From the NCBI GenBank assembly GCA_014874485.1, contig JADBJK010000074.1, positions 1-64,000 of the forward strand: 64,000 nucleotides of DNA. The letters are read 5' to 3'. A program made the translations under genes and the position numbers. Of the stretch, positions 51,650 to 60,190 are shown in pieces. Position 1 is the stretch's first letter; every line of letters starts with the position of its first letter. The notes under the pieces were generated by a model that was given only the letters and a program-made list of their open reading frames with translations, was not told where the DNA came from and searched no databases. The DNA comes from Chloroflexota bacterium. Its GTDB lineage: Bacteria; Chloroflexota; Anaerolineae; DTLA01.

Positions 51650-52375
51650 CTACGGCCCGCCCTCCAGGAAGCAGATCAGCGCGTTGGCAATGCCCTGGGC
51701 GATGGCATCCTGCCGCAGCACCAGGGTCTCGCGGTCCAGGCGCAGGAAGCCGATCTCAATGATGGCACCGGGGGTCTGGGGCGCGATCTCCTTCAGCGCG
51801 TGGTAGTGGAGCATGTCGTTGGTGATGCTCCCCTCGTGGCGCGGCAACTGCGTCGCGGCCTGGTACTCCTTCCACAAGCACGCCACCAGCCGGTCATCCT
51901 GTTCGGGGATGGCGCTGTTCTCCACGCGGGCCACCTTGAACCCCGTAGCGCCCTCAATCGGCTCGCATGAGTCGGCGTGAATGGATAGGAAGGCGTCGGC
52001 CACGTACCCCAGGATGCGAGGCGAGAACTCGGGCAGCAGTTCCACCTCATAGCCGTACCACTCCAGCAGGCCCTTCACCTTGTTGGCGACCGACAGGGTG
52101 ATCTCGGCCTCGGTCAGGCCGTCCTCGCAAACCGCGCCCGAATCGTTCTGCCAGTGGCCGGGGATGATGCCGATCTTCTTGGCGGGCAGGCCCTGGGGCC
52201 GCGGGTGCGGGTGCTGGGCAAGGAATATGGACGTGGGTGTGGGCGTCGGCACGGGAGCGGCAGGCCCCGCGCCGGAAAAGGCGGCAAGGTAAATCAGCGC
52301 GCCGAAGGTTACGGCGAGCGCCCCCAACAGAAATCGCTCGCCCCATTTCAGCCTTTGCTGTATCCTCTCGGTCAA
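51650..52375 (-). CDS. N-acetylmuramoyl-L-alanine amidase (Amidase_3)
   Basis: 241 residues. An N-terminal membrane anchor (about 14-33) and a short Thr/Pro linker precede the zinc amidase domain. Zinc ligands and catalysts are in IIPGHWQNDSGAV (His), DGLTEAEITL (Glu), FLSIHADSC (His) and GAIIEIGFL (catalytic Glu). It cuts the bond between muramic acid and the stem peptide. TTG at 52375 is the chosen start because the promoter at 52413-52441 lies inside the longer frame. The stretch from the start to that promoter contains GGGGGC as a possible RBS. Confidence 0.83.
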   Translation of the reverse strand: MTERIQQRLKWGERFLLGALAVTFGALIYLAAFSGAGPAAPVPTPTPTSIFLAQHPHPRPQGLPAKKIGIIPGHWQNDSGAVCEDGLTEAEITLSVANKVKGLLEWYGYEVELLPEFSPRILGYVADAFLSIHADSCEPIEGATGFKVARVENSAIPEQDDRLVACLWKEYQAATQLPRHEGSITNDMLHYHALKEIAPQTPGAIIEIGFLRLDRETLVLRQDAIAQGIANALICFLEGGP

Positions 52376-52412
52376 GTGGCCTGCCCCCGAAGCGTCGTGC
52401 TCTCGCGGGCTT

Positions 52413-52441
52413 ACTATACCGCAGGGTCGGGCTTTCGTCAA
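52413..52441 (-). promoter_or_regulatory. Promoter of the amidase gene
   Basis: On the minus strand, TTGACG (52441-52436), a 17-bp spacer and TATAGT (52418-52413). Confidence 0.7.
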
Positions 52442-52579
52442 CGCGGGGCGGGTTGACAGGTGCGATGCGCCTCGCATTTGGGGCAAGGCTGCTGCAATGG
52501 GGAGTCTCTTTCGCCGCCTGACGTAGGGCGATGGGCCTGCTTGACCTCACCTAACCCCTCCCACGCCCTCCCCTTTCCT

Positions 52580-52693
52580 CTCCGCGAACGGAGAGGAAAG
52601 GGGAGGGCCGGGGTGGGGATAGGTGAGGTAGATTCTGCGCGACAATCTAACGACATTCGGTCACCCCTGCCCCAAATGGAAATGCACCCCGCG
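52580..52693. repeat. Dispersed repeat family R3, copy 2
   Basis: Near-copy of positions 1-117. Here the preceding bases also form a long inverted repeat, CCCTTTCCTCTCCGC with GCGGAGAGGAAAGGG-type pairing around CGAACG (about 52571-52602). It sits just upstream of the pcrA promoter. Confidence 0.8.
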
Positions 52694-52704
52694 AAAACGG
52701 CCCT

Positions 52705-52733
52705 TTGGAAAAACCGCCCGGCGGTGATACAAT
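52705..52733 (+). promoter_or_regulatory. Promoter of pcrA
   Basis: TTGGAA at 52705-52710, a 17-bp spacer and TACAAT at 52728-52733, with a leader of about 20 bases. Confidence 0.65.
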
Positions 52734-52760
52734 GGGAACACCGCGCACGGGGAGACCCTA

Positions 52761-54956
52761 ATGGACTTGCTAGATGGCTTGAACCCACAACAGAGAGAGG
52801 CCGTGGTCTGGGGGCATGGCCCGGCGCTGGTGCTGGCAGGCCCCGGCAGCGGCAAGACGCGCGTCCTCACCCACCGCGTCGCCTACCTGGTGCGGGAGGT
52901 CGGCGTGGGGGCACGGAACGTCCTGGCCGTTACGTTCACCAACAAGGCCGCCCGCGAGATGAAGGAGCGCCTGGTGCGACTCCTCGGCGCCGAGTGCGAG
53001 GCGCTCACCATCGGCACGTTCCACGCCACCTGCGCCCGCATCCTGCGGCGGGAAGGCGCGCTGCTGGGCTACTCACCCAACTACACCATCTACGATGAGG
53101 ACGACCAGCAGGCGGTGATGAAGAGGGTCATCAAAGAGTTGAACCTGGACGAGAAGGTGTACCGTCCCGGCGCGGTGCTGTCCATCATCTCCAGGGCCAA
53201 GAACGACCTCATCGGCCCGGACGCCTGGACGCCGCGTTCGTACAGGGAAGAGATCATCGGGCGCATTTACCGCCGCTACCAGCAGGCGCTCCGCGAAAGC
53301 AACGCCATGGACTTTGACGACCTGCTGACGAACACCGTTCTCCTGTGGCAGGAGCACCCGGATGTCCTGGAGCGTTACCGCTTGCGCTACTCGCACGTCC
53401 TGGTGGACGAGTTTCAGGACACCAACGCGGCGCAGTACGTGCTGCTGAAGCAACTCGCCGAGGGCCACCGCAATCTGTTTGTCGTCGCCGATGAGGATCA
53501 GTCCATCTACTCCTGGCGCGGGGCCGATTTCCGAAACATCCAGCGGTTCCGCAAGGATTTCCCCGAAGCCCCCACCATCCTGCTGGAGCGCAACTATCGC
53601 TCCATGCAGACGATTCTGGACGTGGCCAATGCGGTCATCTCGCGCAACGTGCAGCGCACCCCCAAGCGCCTGATTACCGACCGCGGCAAGGGCGGGGTTG
53701 TGATCCTCCACGAGGTCTATGACGAGCAAGAGGAGGGCCAGTACGTCGTCGCCGAGATTCAGCGGCTCATCGGCGAGGGCGTCCAGCCTGGCGACTGCGC
53801 CATCATGTACCGCACCAACGCCCAGTCGCGCGCCGTGGAGGAGGCATTCGTGCGGGCGGGGATGCGCTACAAACTGGTGGGGGCCACGCGGTTCTACCAG
53901 CGGCGCGAGATCAAAGACGTGCTGGCCTACCTGCGCATCGTGTACAACCCGGCGGATTCGGCCAGCCTGAACCGCATCATCAACGTCCCGCCGCGGGGAC
54001 TGGGGGCGCAGACGGTGGCGGCGCTGTTCGCATGGGCGGGCGAGCAGGGCGTGTCGGTCTGGGACGCGCTCCACATGCTGCGCGAGGCCGACCAGGGCGG
54101 CGACGTCGCCCACCCCATCGCACCCCGCGCCGTGAAGCCGCTCCTGTCGTTCCTCGCCCTGTGGGAGGGCCTGGTGGAGGATAGCAAGGGGCTGGGCGCG
54201 GCATCCATTCTCAACCTCATCCTGGAGCGCACCAACTACCGCGCCTACCTGGACGATGGCACGGAGGAGGGCCGCGACCGCTGGGACAACGTGATGGAAC
54301 TGCTGAACGTCGCCAGCCAGTACGAGGACATGGAGAATTCGCTCGGCGTGTTCCTGCAGGAGGTCGCGCTGGTGGCCGATGTGGACGAACTGGAGGAACA
54401 GCCCAACGTCCCCGTGCTGCTCACGCTCCACATGGCCAAGGGACTGGAGTTCCCGGTCGTGTTCATCCTCGGCCTGGAGGAGGGCATCCTGCCCCATGTG
54501 CGCTCATCCGATTCGCCAGAGGAGTTGGAAGAGGAGCGGCGGCTGTTCTACGTGGGCATCACGCGGGCGAAAGACCGCCTGTACCTGGTCCGCGCGTTCC
54601 GACGCGCCACGTATGGGCGCAGCGCAGTGGCCGAGCCGTCGCAGTTCCTGCGGGACATCCCGCGGGAACTGACGAGCAGAAAGCCGCGCACGTGGCCGTC
54701 GCGCCCGTCGGTGTCGGTGTCGGCGTTCAGGGGCCAGCCCGCGGCCCAGGCCCCGCGCCGCGAGGAGGAGCGCCCCGCCCGGCCTTCCGCGACGACCTTC
54801 GCCCCGGGCGAGCGAGTCTCGCATCCTGTCTTCGGCGAGGGGATTGTGGTGAAATCCGAACTCCTCGCCGACGACGAGCAGGTAACGGTGGACTTCCCCG
54901 CCAAGGGCGTGAAGACGCTCTTGGCACGCTTTGCGAAACTCCAGAAGGTGCGCTGA
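52761..54956 (+). CDS. pcrA: ATP-dependent DNA helicase PcrA/UvrD
   Basis: 731 residues, SF1A 3'-5' helicase for repair and removal of recombination or transcription obstacles. Motif I is AGPGSGKTRVLTHRV, Ia FTNKAAREMKER, II VDEFQDTN, III DQSIYSWRGAD, IV NYRS, V TLHMAKGLEFPVVF and VI YVGITRAKDRLYL. A Pro/Arg-rich linker (about 640-680) leads to the Tudor-like RNA-polymerase-binding domain (RVSHPVFGEGIVV) found at the PcrA C-terminus. The length is typical. Confidence 0.95.
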   Translation: MDLLDGLNPQQREAVVWGHGPALVLAGPGSGKTRVLTHRVAYLVREVGVGARNVLAVTFTNKAAREMKERLVRLLGAECEALTIGTFHATCARILRREGALLGYSPNYTIYDEDDQQAVMKRVIKELNLDEKVYRPGAVLSIISRAKNDLIGPDAWTPRSYREEIIGRIYRRYQQALRESNAMDFDDLLTNTVLLWQEHPDVLERYRLRYSHVLVDEFQDTNAAQYVLLKQLAEGHRNLFVVADEDQSIYSWRGADFRNIQRFRKDFPEAPTILLERNYRSMQTILDVANAVISRNVQRTPKRLITDRGKGGVVILHEVYDEQEEGQYVVAEIQRLIGEGVQPGDCAIMYRTNAQSRAVEEAFVRAGMRYKLVGATRFYQRREIKDVLAYLRIVYNPADSASLNRIINVPPRGLGAQTVAALFAWAGEQGVSVWDALHMLREADQGGDVAHPIAPRAVKPLLSFLALWEGLVEDSKGLGAASILNLILERTNYRAYLDDGTEEGRDRWDNVMELLNVASQYEDMENSLGVFLQEVALVADVDELEEQPNVPVLLTLHMAKGLEFPVVFILGLEEGILPHVRSSDSPEELEEERRLFYVGITRAKDRLYLVRAFRRATYGRSAVAEPSQFLRDIPRELTSRKPRTWPSRPSVSVSAFRGQPAAQAPRREEERPARPSATTFAPGERVSHPVFGEGIVVKSELLADDEQVTVDFPAKGVKTLLARFAKLQKVR

Positions 54957-54970
54957 AGCCGAAAAGTGGG

Positions 54971-54976
54971 TATAAT
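54971..54976 (+). promoter_or_regulatory. Possible -10 element upstream of the phosphodiesterase gene
   Basis: A perfect TATAAT about 28 bases before the start at 55004. No good -35 is seen at 16-18 bp, so an extra activator or read-through from pcrA may be needed. Confidence 0.4.
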
Positions 54977-55003
54977 ACGAAAAAGCCGCGAGGGGGTATG
55001 TCC

Positions 55004-56755
55004 ATGCGACGACGAGGCGGAGTCATCCTGAGCATCGTTCTGCTGCCTTTGCTGGTGCTCCTGGGCTATTTTGTCATGATGCGGTTCCAGGGTTCCTTTG
55101 AGGGGTTCCGCACGCCTCTGAAGGACGGCCTGCCGCTCCCGGATGCGGCCTCTTCTAGCCCTGTCGTACAACAGGTGGTGTACGTCATCGTGGACGGCCT
55201 GCGCTACGACACTTCGCTGGAGATGCCGTTTCTGAACGGCCTGCGGAAACAGGGCGCGTATGCGGTCATGCACAGCAAACCGCCGTCCTACTCGCAGCCG
55301 TCGTGGACGACGCTGGTAACGGGCGCGTGGCCCGACATCAACGACTGCCCGCCGTTGAACGCGGACTACGAGGACATCAAGCCGTTCGGCGTGGATCACC
55401 TGTTCGCGGTGGTGCGCCGCGCCGGGATGACCAGTGCCGTCGCGGGCTTCAACTGGTGGGAGAAGATGATCCCGCAGGATTTGCTCCAGGCGGGGTTCTA
55501 TGTGGAGGGCGAGGACGATGCCGCCGACCGCGCAGTGCTGGCCAAATCGCTGGAGTTCCTGACGACGGTCCGCCCGAACCTGCTGCTCGTCCACTTTGAC
55601 CAGGTGGACCACGCAGGCCACCTGTACGGCGGCGAGAGCGCCGAGTACCGCCAGGCCGCCTACGCCGTGGACGGCATGATCCAGCAGATTGTGGAGGCTA
55701 TGGACCTGGAGGAGAGCGTGCTGGTCGTCGTCTCGGACCATGGGCACATCAAGCGGGGCGGCCACGGCGGGCACGATGCCGTCGTCCTCAAGGAGCCGTT
55801 TGTGATGGTGGGCAAGGGCGTCGTGCCGGGCAATCTGGGCGACATCCAGCAGACCGACGTGGCGCCCACCATCGCGGCGCTCCTCGGCGCGGCCCCGCCC
55901 TCGGCGACGCAGGGCCACATCCTGCTGGACGCGCTGGACCTCACCGTGGAGCAGAAGACGGAGAAACTCGTCTCCATGGCGCACCAGCGCATCGCCCTGG
56001 GCAACCTGTACCTGGACAGCATCGGCGAGGGGCCGTTGAGCGACGTGGCACCCGGGGATGCCGCCGTCGCCCAGAGTTCCATTGAGGTGCGGAACTACGA
56101 CAGCGCGGCCCAACTGGCCCAATATGCCATTGACCAGGTGGACTCGGAGATGGAAATCGCCACCGAGCACCGCCTGCTGGCCGAGCGTGCCTACCGTCGC
56201 ATCTTCGCCGTTCTCGCCGTGATTCTGCCGCTGTACCTGGTGTACCGCAAGCGGAGCGTGCGGGTGGTGTTCCTGGCGTTTGCGGCGTTGGTATCGCTGG
56301 CCGTCTATCACCTGTACTTCGTGCGGACGGGCAACGTGTATTCGCTCAGCACGATTGTGGGCCTGGACCCGTTCCTGATGGGCACGCTCAAGGGCACAGC
56401 CCTGGGGCTTGGCGTTGGGACGCTCATCGTCGCGGTGCGCCTGTGGGTGGAGAAGGAGCGGTCGTGGCTGAACATCGCCGGGGCCACCTACGGGTTCGTG
56501 TTCCTGACGCTGTACCTCATCGGCATCCAGTTGGCGGTGGCGTACCTGTACAACGGGCTGACCATCACCTGGCACCTGCCCGATTTCGCCCTCGGGTTCC
56601 ACCAGTTCGTGGCGTTCATCCAGTGGGTGGTGGTGGCGGGCATCGGGTTGGTGTTGCCGTTGGTTACGCTGCTGCTCAACGGCGCGCTGCCCCGCCTTGT
56701 CTGGAAGGCCGAGCCGGTGGTGCGGTCGTGGCTCCGTCGTCGTGGCGGGGTGTAG
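55004..56755 (+). CDS. Membrane alkaline-phosphatase-superfamily phosphodiesterase
   Basis: 583 residues. An N-terminal membrane anchor (about 7-24) precedes a type I phosphodiesterase/phosphopentomutase-like domain (about 60-340). Metal and nucleophile motifs are VIVDGLRYDTS, SYSQPSWTTLVTG (Thr nucleophile region), LVHFDQVDHAGH and VVSDHGH. The C-terminal third has about seven membrane helices, as in GPI ethanolamine-phosphate transferases. It may transfer or remove a phospho-headgroup on a lipid or glycan outside the membrane. ATG 55004 fits AGGGGG better than 54998. The TAG stop abuts repeat element D. Confidence 0.8.
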   Translation: MRRRGGVILSIVLLPLLVLLGYFVMMRFQGSFEGFRTPLKDGLPLPDAASSSPVVQQVVYVIVDGLRYDTSLEMPFLNGLRKQGAYAVMHSKPPSYSQPSWTTLVTGAWPDINDCPPLNADYEDIKPFGVDHLFAVVRRAGMTSAVAGFNWWEKMIPQDLLQAGFYVEGEDDAADRAVLAKSLEFLTTVRPNLLLVHFDQVDHAGHLYGGESAEYRQAAYAVDGMIQQIVEAMDLEESVLVVVSDHGHIKRGGHGGHDAVVLKEPFVMVGKGVVPGNLGDIQQTDVAPTIAALLGAAPPSATQGHILLDALDLTVEQKTEKLVSMAHQRIALGNLYLDSIGEGPLSDVAPGDAAVAQSSIEVRNYDSAAQLAQYAIDQVDSEMEIATEHRLLAERAYRRIFAVLAVILPLYLVYRKRSVRVVFLAFAALVSLAVYHLYFVRTGNVYSLSTIVGLDPFLMGTLKGTALGLGVGTLIVAVRLWVEKERSWLNIAGATYGFVFLTLYLIGIQLAVAYLYNGLTITWHLPDFALGFHQFVAFIQWVVVAGIGLVLPLVTLLLNGALPRLVWKAEPVVRSWLRRRGGV

Positions 56756-57131
56756 TACCTTACACGGGGATTCTTGATAGTTCGTCATTGCGAGGGTGCG
56801 CAGCGCCCGTAGGGACAATTCATGAATTGTCCCTACTGAGCGGCGAAGCCGCGAAGAATCTCGTCAACCGAGATGCTTCGCTCGCAATGATAGGCAAAGA
56901 TTGTCATTGCGAGGGGCGAAGCCCCGAAGCAATCCCAGCAGACTGTCATTCTGAGCGGCGAAGCCGCGAAGAATCTCGTCAACCGAGATGCTTCGCTTCG
57001 CTCAGCATGACAGATGAGGCGTGAGATTGCTTCGCTTCGCTCGCAATGACGGATGGGATGTCATTGCGAGGGGCGAAGCCCCGAAGCAATCTCCGGAGCG
57101 TGAGATTGCTTCGCTTCGCTCGCAATGACAG
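56752..57131. repeat. REP/MITE-like element D
   Basis: Starts GTAGTACCTTACACGGGGATTC at the upstream stop codon (first bases). It carries the 26-bp palindrome (56810-56835) and several alternating hairpin arms: GCGAGGGGCGAAGCCCC, GCGGCGAAGCCGC and GCTTCGCTTCGCTC. The right terminus is not of the usual kind; it is followed by a decayed CACCTCGCAGGTG piece. No gene lies in 56756-57199. Confidence 0.72.
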
Positions 57132-57199
57132 TGGGGTTCCGTGCGGCGCACCTCGCAGGTGGTCGCACGCGGAGCCTGGTGGTTTTCGCGGAGTTGGGA

Positions 57200-58030
57200 A
57201 TGCGGATTTTCATCACGGGGTGCAACGGACAACTGGGGCGTAGCCTTGCGCCGCTCCTGGAGGGCGAAATCCTGTGCGGCGCGGACCTGCCCGACTACGA
57301 CATCACCGACGCCCAGGCCATCCGCCGGGCCATCGTGGAGTTCGCGCCACATGTGGTGATCCACGCGGGGGCCTTCACCAACGTGGACGCCTGCGAGACC
57401 GACCCCGACACGGCCTACCGCGTGAACGCCCTGGGCACGCACAACGTGGCGCTGGCTTGCCTGGAGTGCGGCGCGGAGATGGTGCACATCAGCACCAACG
57501 AGGTCTTTGACGGGACGAAGGACGCGCCCTATCTGGAGTTTGACACGCCCAACCCCATCAACACCTACGGTCGCACCAAGTGGGCGGGCGAGCAGTGCGT
57601 GCAGCGGTTTCTGCATCGGTACTACATCGTGCGGACGGCGTGGCTGTACGCGCGCGGCGGCAACAACTTCGTGGCGAAGATTATCAAGGCGGCGGACGAG
57701 CGCGGGGCGCTGAGCGTGGTGAGCGACGAATTCGGCTCGCCCACCTACGCCCCCGACCTGGCCGAGGCCATCGTGAAACTGATCCAGACGCATCACTACG
57801 GCGTCTATCACTTCGTGAACGAAGGCGTCTGCTCGCGGTACGAGTGGGCCGTGCGGATTCTGGAGTTGTCGGGGCGTGGGCATGTGCCCGTGAAGCCGAT
57901 TCACGCGTCGGAGTGGAAGCGGCCGTCCAACCCGCCGCGCTACGCTCCGCTGCGCAACTTCTGCGGCGCGGCGCTGGGCATCACGCTGCGCCCGTGGCAG
58001 GAGGCTCTTGCAGCCTACTTCGCGGAGTAG
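57200..58030 (+). CDS. rfbD: dTDP-4-dehydrorhamnose reductase-like SDR
   Basis: 276 residues, RmlD family. The N-terminal Rossmann motif is FITGCNGQLGRSL. DYDITDAQAI, VIHAGAFTNVDACETD, HISTNEVFDG and the catalytic YGRTKWAGE (YxxxK) follow, then VRTAWLYARGGNNFV. It makes dTDP-L-rhamnose, consistent with nearby rhamnosyltransferase-like GT2 enzymes. rmlA, rmlB and rmlC are not in the window. The ATG at 57200 follows GGAG. Confidence 0.87.
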   Translation: MRIFITGCNGQLGRSLAPLLEGEILCGADLPDYDITDAQAIRRAIVEFAPHVVIHAGAFTNVDACETDPDTAYRVNALGTHNVALACLECGAEMVHISTNEVFDGTKDAPYLEFDTPNPINTYGRTKWAGEQCVQRFLHRYYIVRTAWLYARGGNNFVAKIIKAADERGALSVVSDEFGSPTYAPDLAEAIVKLIQTHHYGVYHFVNEGVCSRYEWAVRILELSGRGHVPVKPIHASEWKRPSNPPRYAPLRNFCGAALGITLRPWQEALAAYFAE

Positions 58031-58034
58031 GTTT

Positions 58035-58080
58035 GCCGCAGAGGGCACAGAGATTCTTAGGAACATGGCCCCTCTGCGTG
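58035..58080. repeat. Fragment of dispersed repeat family R2
   Basis: CCGCAGAGGGCACAGAG and CCCCTCTGCGTGCTC form an imperfect hairpin related to the element at 12465-12539. Confidence 0.5.
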
Positions 58081-58126
58081 CTCTGGGGTGAGCCTGTCTG
58101 CGGCGAAACGATCATTGAGGAGGCAC

Positions 58127-59095
58127 TTGTCCGATCCGAGGGTATCCGTCATCATCCCAAACTGGAACGGCGCGCGGTATCTGGTAACGTGTCTGGACAG
58201 CCTGCGCCGCCAAACCTACACCGACTTTGAGACGATTGTGGTGGACAACGCCTCTACGGACGAGTCGGTGGCGCTGATGGAGCGGGATTACCCGGAGGTG
58301 CGGCTGATTCGGCTGGACGAGAACCGGGGCCTGACCGGCGGCGTCAACGCGGGCATCCGCGAGGCGCGCGGCGAGATCATCGTGCTGTTCAACAACGACA
58401 CCGAGGCCGACGAGAACTGGCTGCGGGAACTGGTCGCAGCACTGGACGCCCATCCCGAAGCGGGCATGGCCGCCACCAAGATGATGCTGTTTGACCGCCG
58501 CAACGTGATTCACTCGGCGGGCGACTACTACCGCACCGACGGCATACCGGGCAATCGCGGCGTGTGGGAGGAGGACGCGGGGCAGTACGATGGCGACATC
58601 TGGGTCTTCGGCCCGTGCGGCGGCGCGGCGGCCTATCGGCGCTCGCTGCTGGACGAAATCGGCCTGTTTGACGAAGACCTGTTCATGTACTGCGAAGACG
58701 TGGACATGGCCTGGCGCGCGCAGTTGGCGGGGCATCGGTGCGTCTTCGCACCCAGGGCGGTCATCTACCACCGGCTCAGCGCCACCGGTGGGGGCAAAAT
58801 CGCCAGTTTCTACACCGGCCGCAACACGATTTACGTGATCGCCAAGGACTACCCAGGCGATTTGCTGAAGAAGCACTGGAAGGATATCATCCGCGCGCAG
58901 TGGAGAGTTGCAAAGGACGCGCTGCGGGCTTGGCGCGGCGAGGCGGCACGGGCGCGGCTGCGGGGCATCCTGGCGGGCATCGGGCGTATCCCGCTGGCGT
59001 TGCGCAAGCGGCGGCACGTGCAGCGCATGCGCAGGGTCTCGCCGGCGTATCTGGAGGCGTTGCTGACGCCCGCGCGAAAACAGGAGAAGGCATGA
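58127..59095 (+). CDS. GT2 family glycosyltransferase (rhamnosyltransferase-like)
   Basis: 322 residues. [24 protein letters not shown], the DxD-type VLFNNDTEAD and DLFMYCEDVDMAWR are present, then a basic C-terminus. It is similar in layout to the enzyme at 186. It probably transfers rhamnose made by the adjacent reductase pathway; this is inference. The start TTG at 58127 follows GAGGAGG. The stop overlaps the next ATG. Confidence 0.85.
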   Translation: MSDPRVSVIIPNWNGARYLVTCLDSLRRQTYTDFETIVVDNASTDESVALMERDYPEVRLIRLDENRGLTGGVNAGIREARGEIIVLFNNDTEADENWLRELVAALDAHPEAGMAATKMMLFDRRNVIHSAGDYYRTDGIPGNRGVWEEDAGQYDGDIWVFGPCGGAAAYRRSLLDEIGLFDEDLFMYCEDVDMAWRAQLAGHRCVFAPRAVIYHRLSATGGGKIASFYTGRNTIYVIAKDYPGDLLKKHWKDIIRAQWRVAKDALRAWRGEAARARLRGILAGIGRIPLALRKRRHVQRMRRVSPAYLEALLTPARKQEKA

Positions 59096-59907
59096 ATTCG
59101 GAAGAGGCCTATTTGACCATTGTCATACCCGCCTACAACGAGGAGAAGCGGCTCCCGGCCAATCTGGAGAAGGTGCTGGCGTTCGTGCAGGCCCAGCCCT
59201 ACGAGACGGAGATCATCATCGTGGACGACGGGAGCACCGACGGGACGGTGGCGGCAGTGCGGGCGTTCGCCGGAAGGCATCCCCGCCTGCGGCTGATTGA
59301 GAACGACCACCGCGGCAAAGCCTACACCGTGCGCACCGGAATGCTGGCCGCCACGGGTCGCTACGTGCTGTTCACCGACGCCGATTTGCCCACTCCGCTG
59401 GAGGAACTGGGCAAGATGTTCGCAGCGATGGAGGCGGGCTACGACGTGGTCATCGGCTCGCGCGAGGGGCTGGGCGCGCGGCGGGTCGGCGAGCCGTGGT
59501 ACCGCCACTTCATGGGGCGCGTCTTCAACTTCGTCGTGCGGCTCGTCGCGCTCCGGCAGTTCCAGGACACCCAGTGCGGATTCAAACTGTTCACCCGCGA
59601 GGCGGCGCACGACCTGTTCCGCCGCCTGCGCCTGTACGGCGACGACGCCAAGCCCGCCAAAGGCGGCACGCTCACCGGCTTTGACGTGGAGGTGCTGTAC
59701 CTTGCCGTCAAGTTCGGCTACAAAGTCAAAGACGTGCCGGTGGAGTGGCACTACGGCGAGAGCAGCAAGGTGCACCCCGTGCGCGAATCCATCCGCATGT
59801 TCCAGGACGTGGTGCGCATTCGGCTGAACGACTGGCGCGGGCGCTATCGCCAGCCGGTGGCGGCCAAAGGGCAGATGGGGGGGCGTCCCCCCGAGGCGCA
59901 CGATTGA
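59092..59907 (+). CDS. GT2 dolichyl/polyprenyl-phosphate sugar synthase-like enzyme
   Basis: 271 residues, ALG5/DPM1-like. TIVIPAYNEEKRLPANLEKV, IIVDDGSTDGT, LFTDADLPTPLEEL (DxD), DTQCGFKLFTREAA and a late VKDVPVEWHYGESSKVHP are present. No membrane helices, so it is peripheral. It should make polyprenyl-phosphate-glucose or -mannose as donor for GT-C enzymes such as the DUF2142-like protein at 61949. Confidence 0.87.
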   Translation: MNSEEAYLTIVIPAYNEEKRLPANLEKVLAFVQAQPYETEIIIVDDGSTDGTVAAVRAFAGRHPRLRLIENDHRGKAYTVRTGMLAATGRYVLFTDADLPTPLEELGKMFAAMEAGYDVVIGSREGLGARRVGEPWYRHFMGRVFNFVVRLVALRQFQDTQCGFKLFTREAAHDLFRRLRLYGDDAKPAKGGTLTGFDVEVLYLAVKFGYKVKDVPVEWHYGESSKVHPVRESIRMFQDVVRIRLNDWRGRYRQPVAAKGQMGGRPPEAHD

Positions 59908-59959
59908 CCGAAAAGAGACCGCCACTAGTCGGCGAGGTGTTTAGGGGAGACTGTCTGTT

Positions 59960-60174
59960 CTAGTACTTCGCCACAGGGGTTCTAGATAGTCTGTCATTGC
60001 GAGGGCGCGCAGCGCCCGAAGCAATCCCAGCAGACTGTCATTCTGAGCGGCGAAGCCGCGAAGAATCTCGTCCACCGAGATGCTTCGCTTCGCTCAGCAT
60101 GACAGATGAGGCGTGAGATTGCTTCGCTTCGCTCGCAATGACAACAGACAATTTTCTCTGTGGTCAACTACTAG
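59960..60174. repeat. REP/MITE-like element E
   Basis: The clearest full-length copy: CTAG at 59960-59963 and CTAG at 60171-60174. The left end is CTAGTACTTCGCCACAGGGG and the right end is CTCTGTGGTCAACTACTAG, inverted to each other. The metG RBS follows directly on the right. Confidence 0.82.
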
Positions 60175-60190
60175 CGAGGAGAAGACGAGC

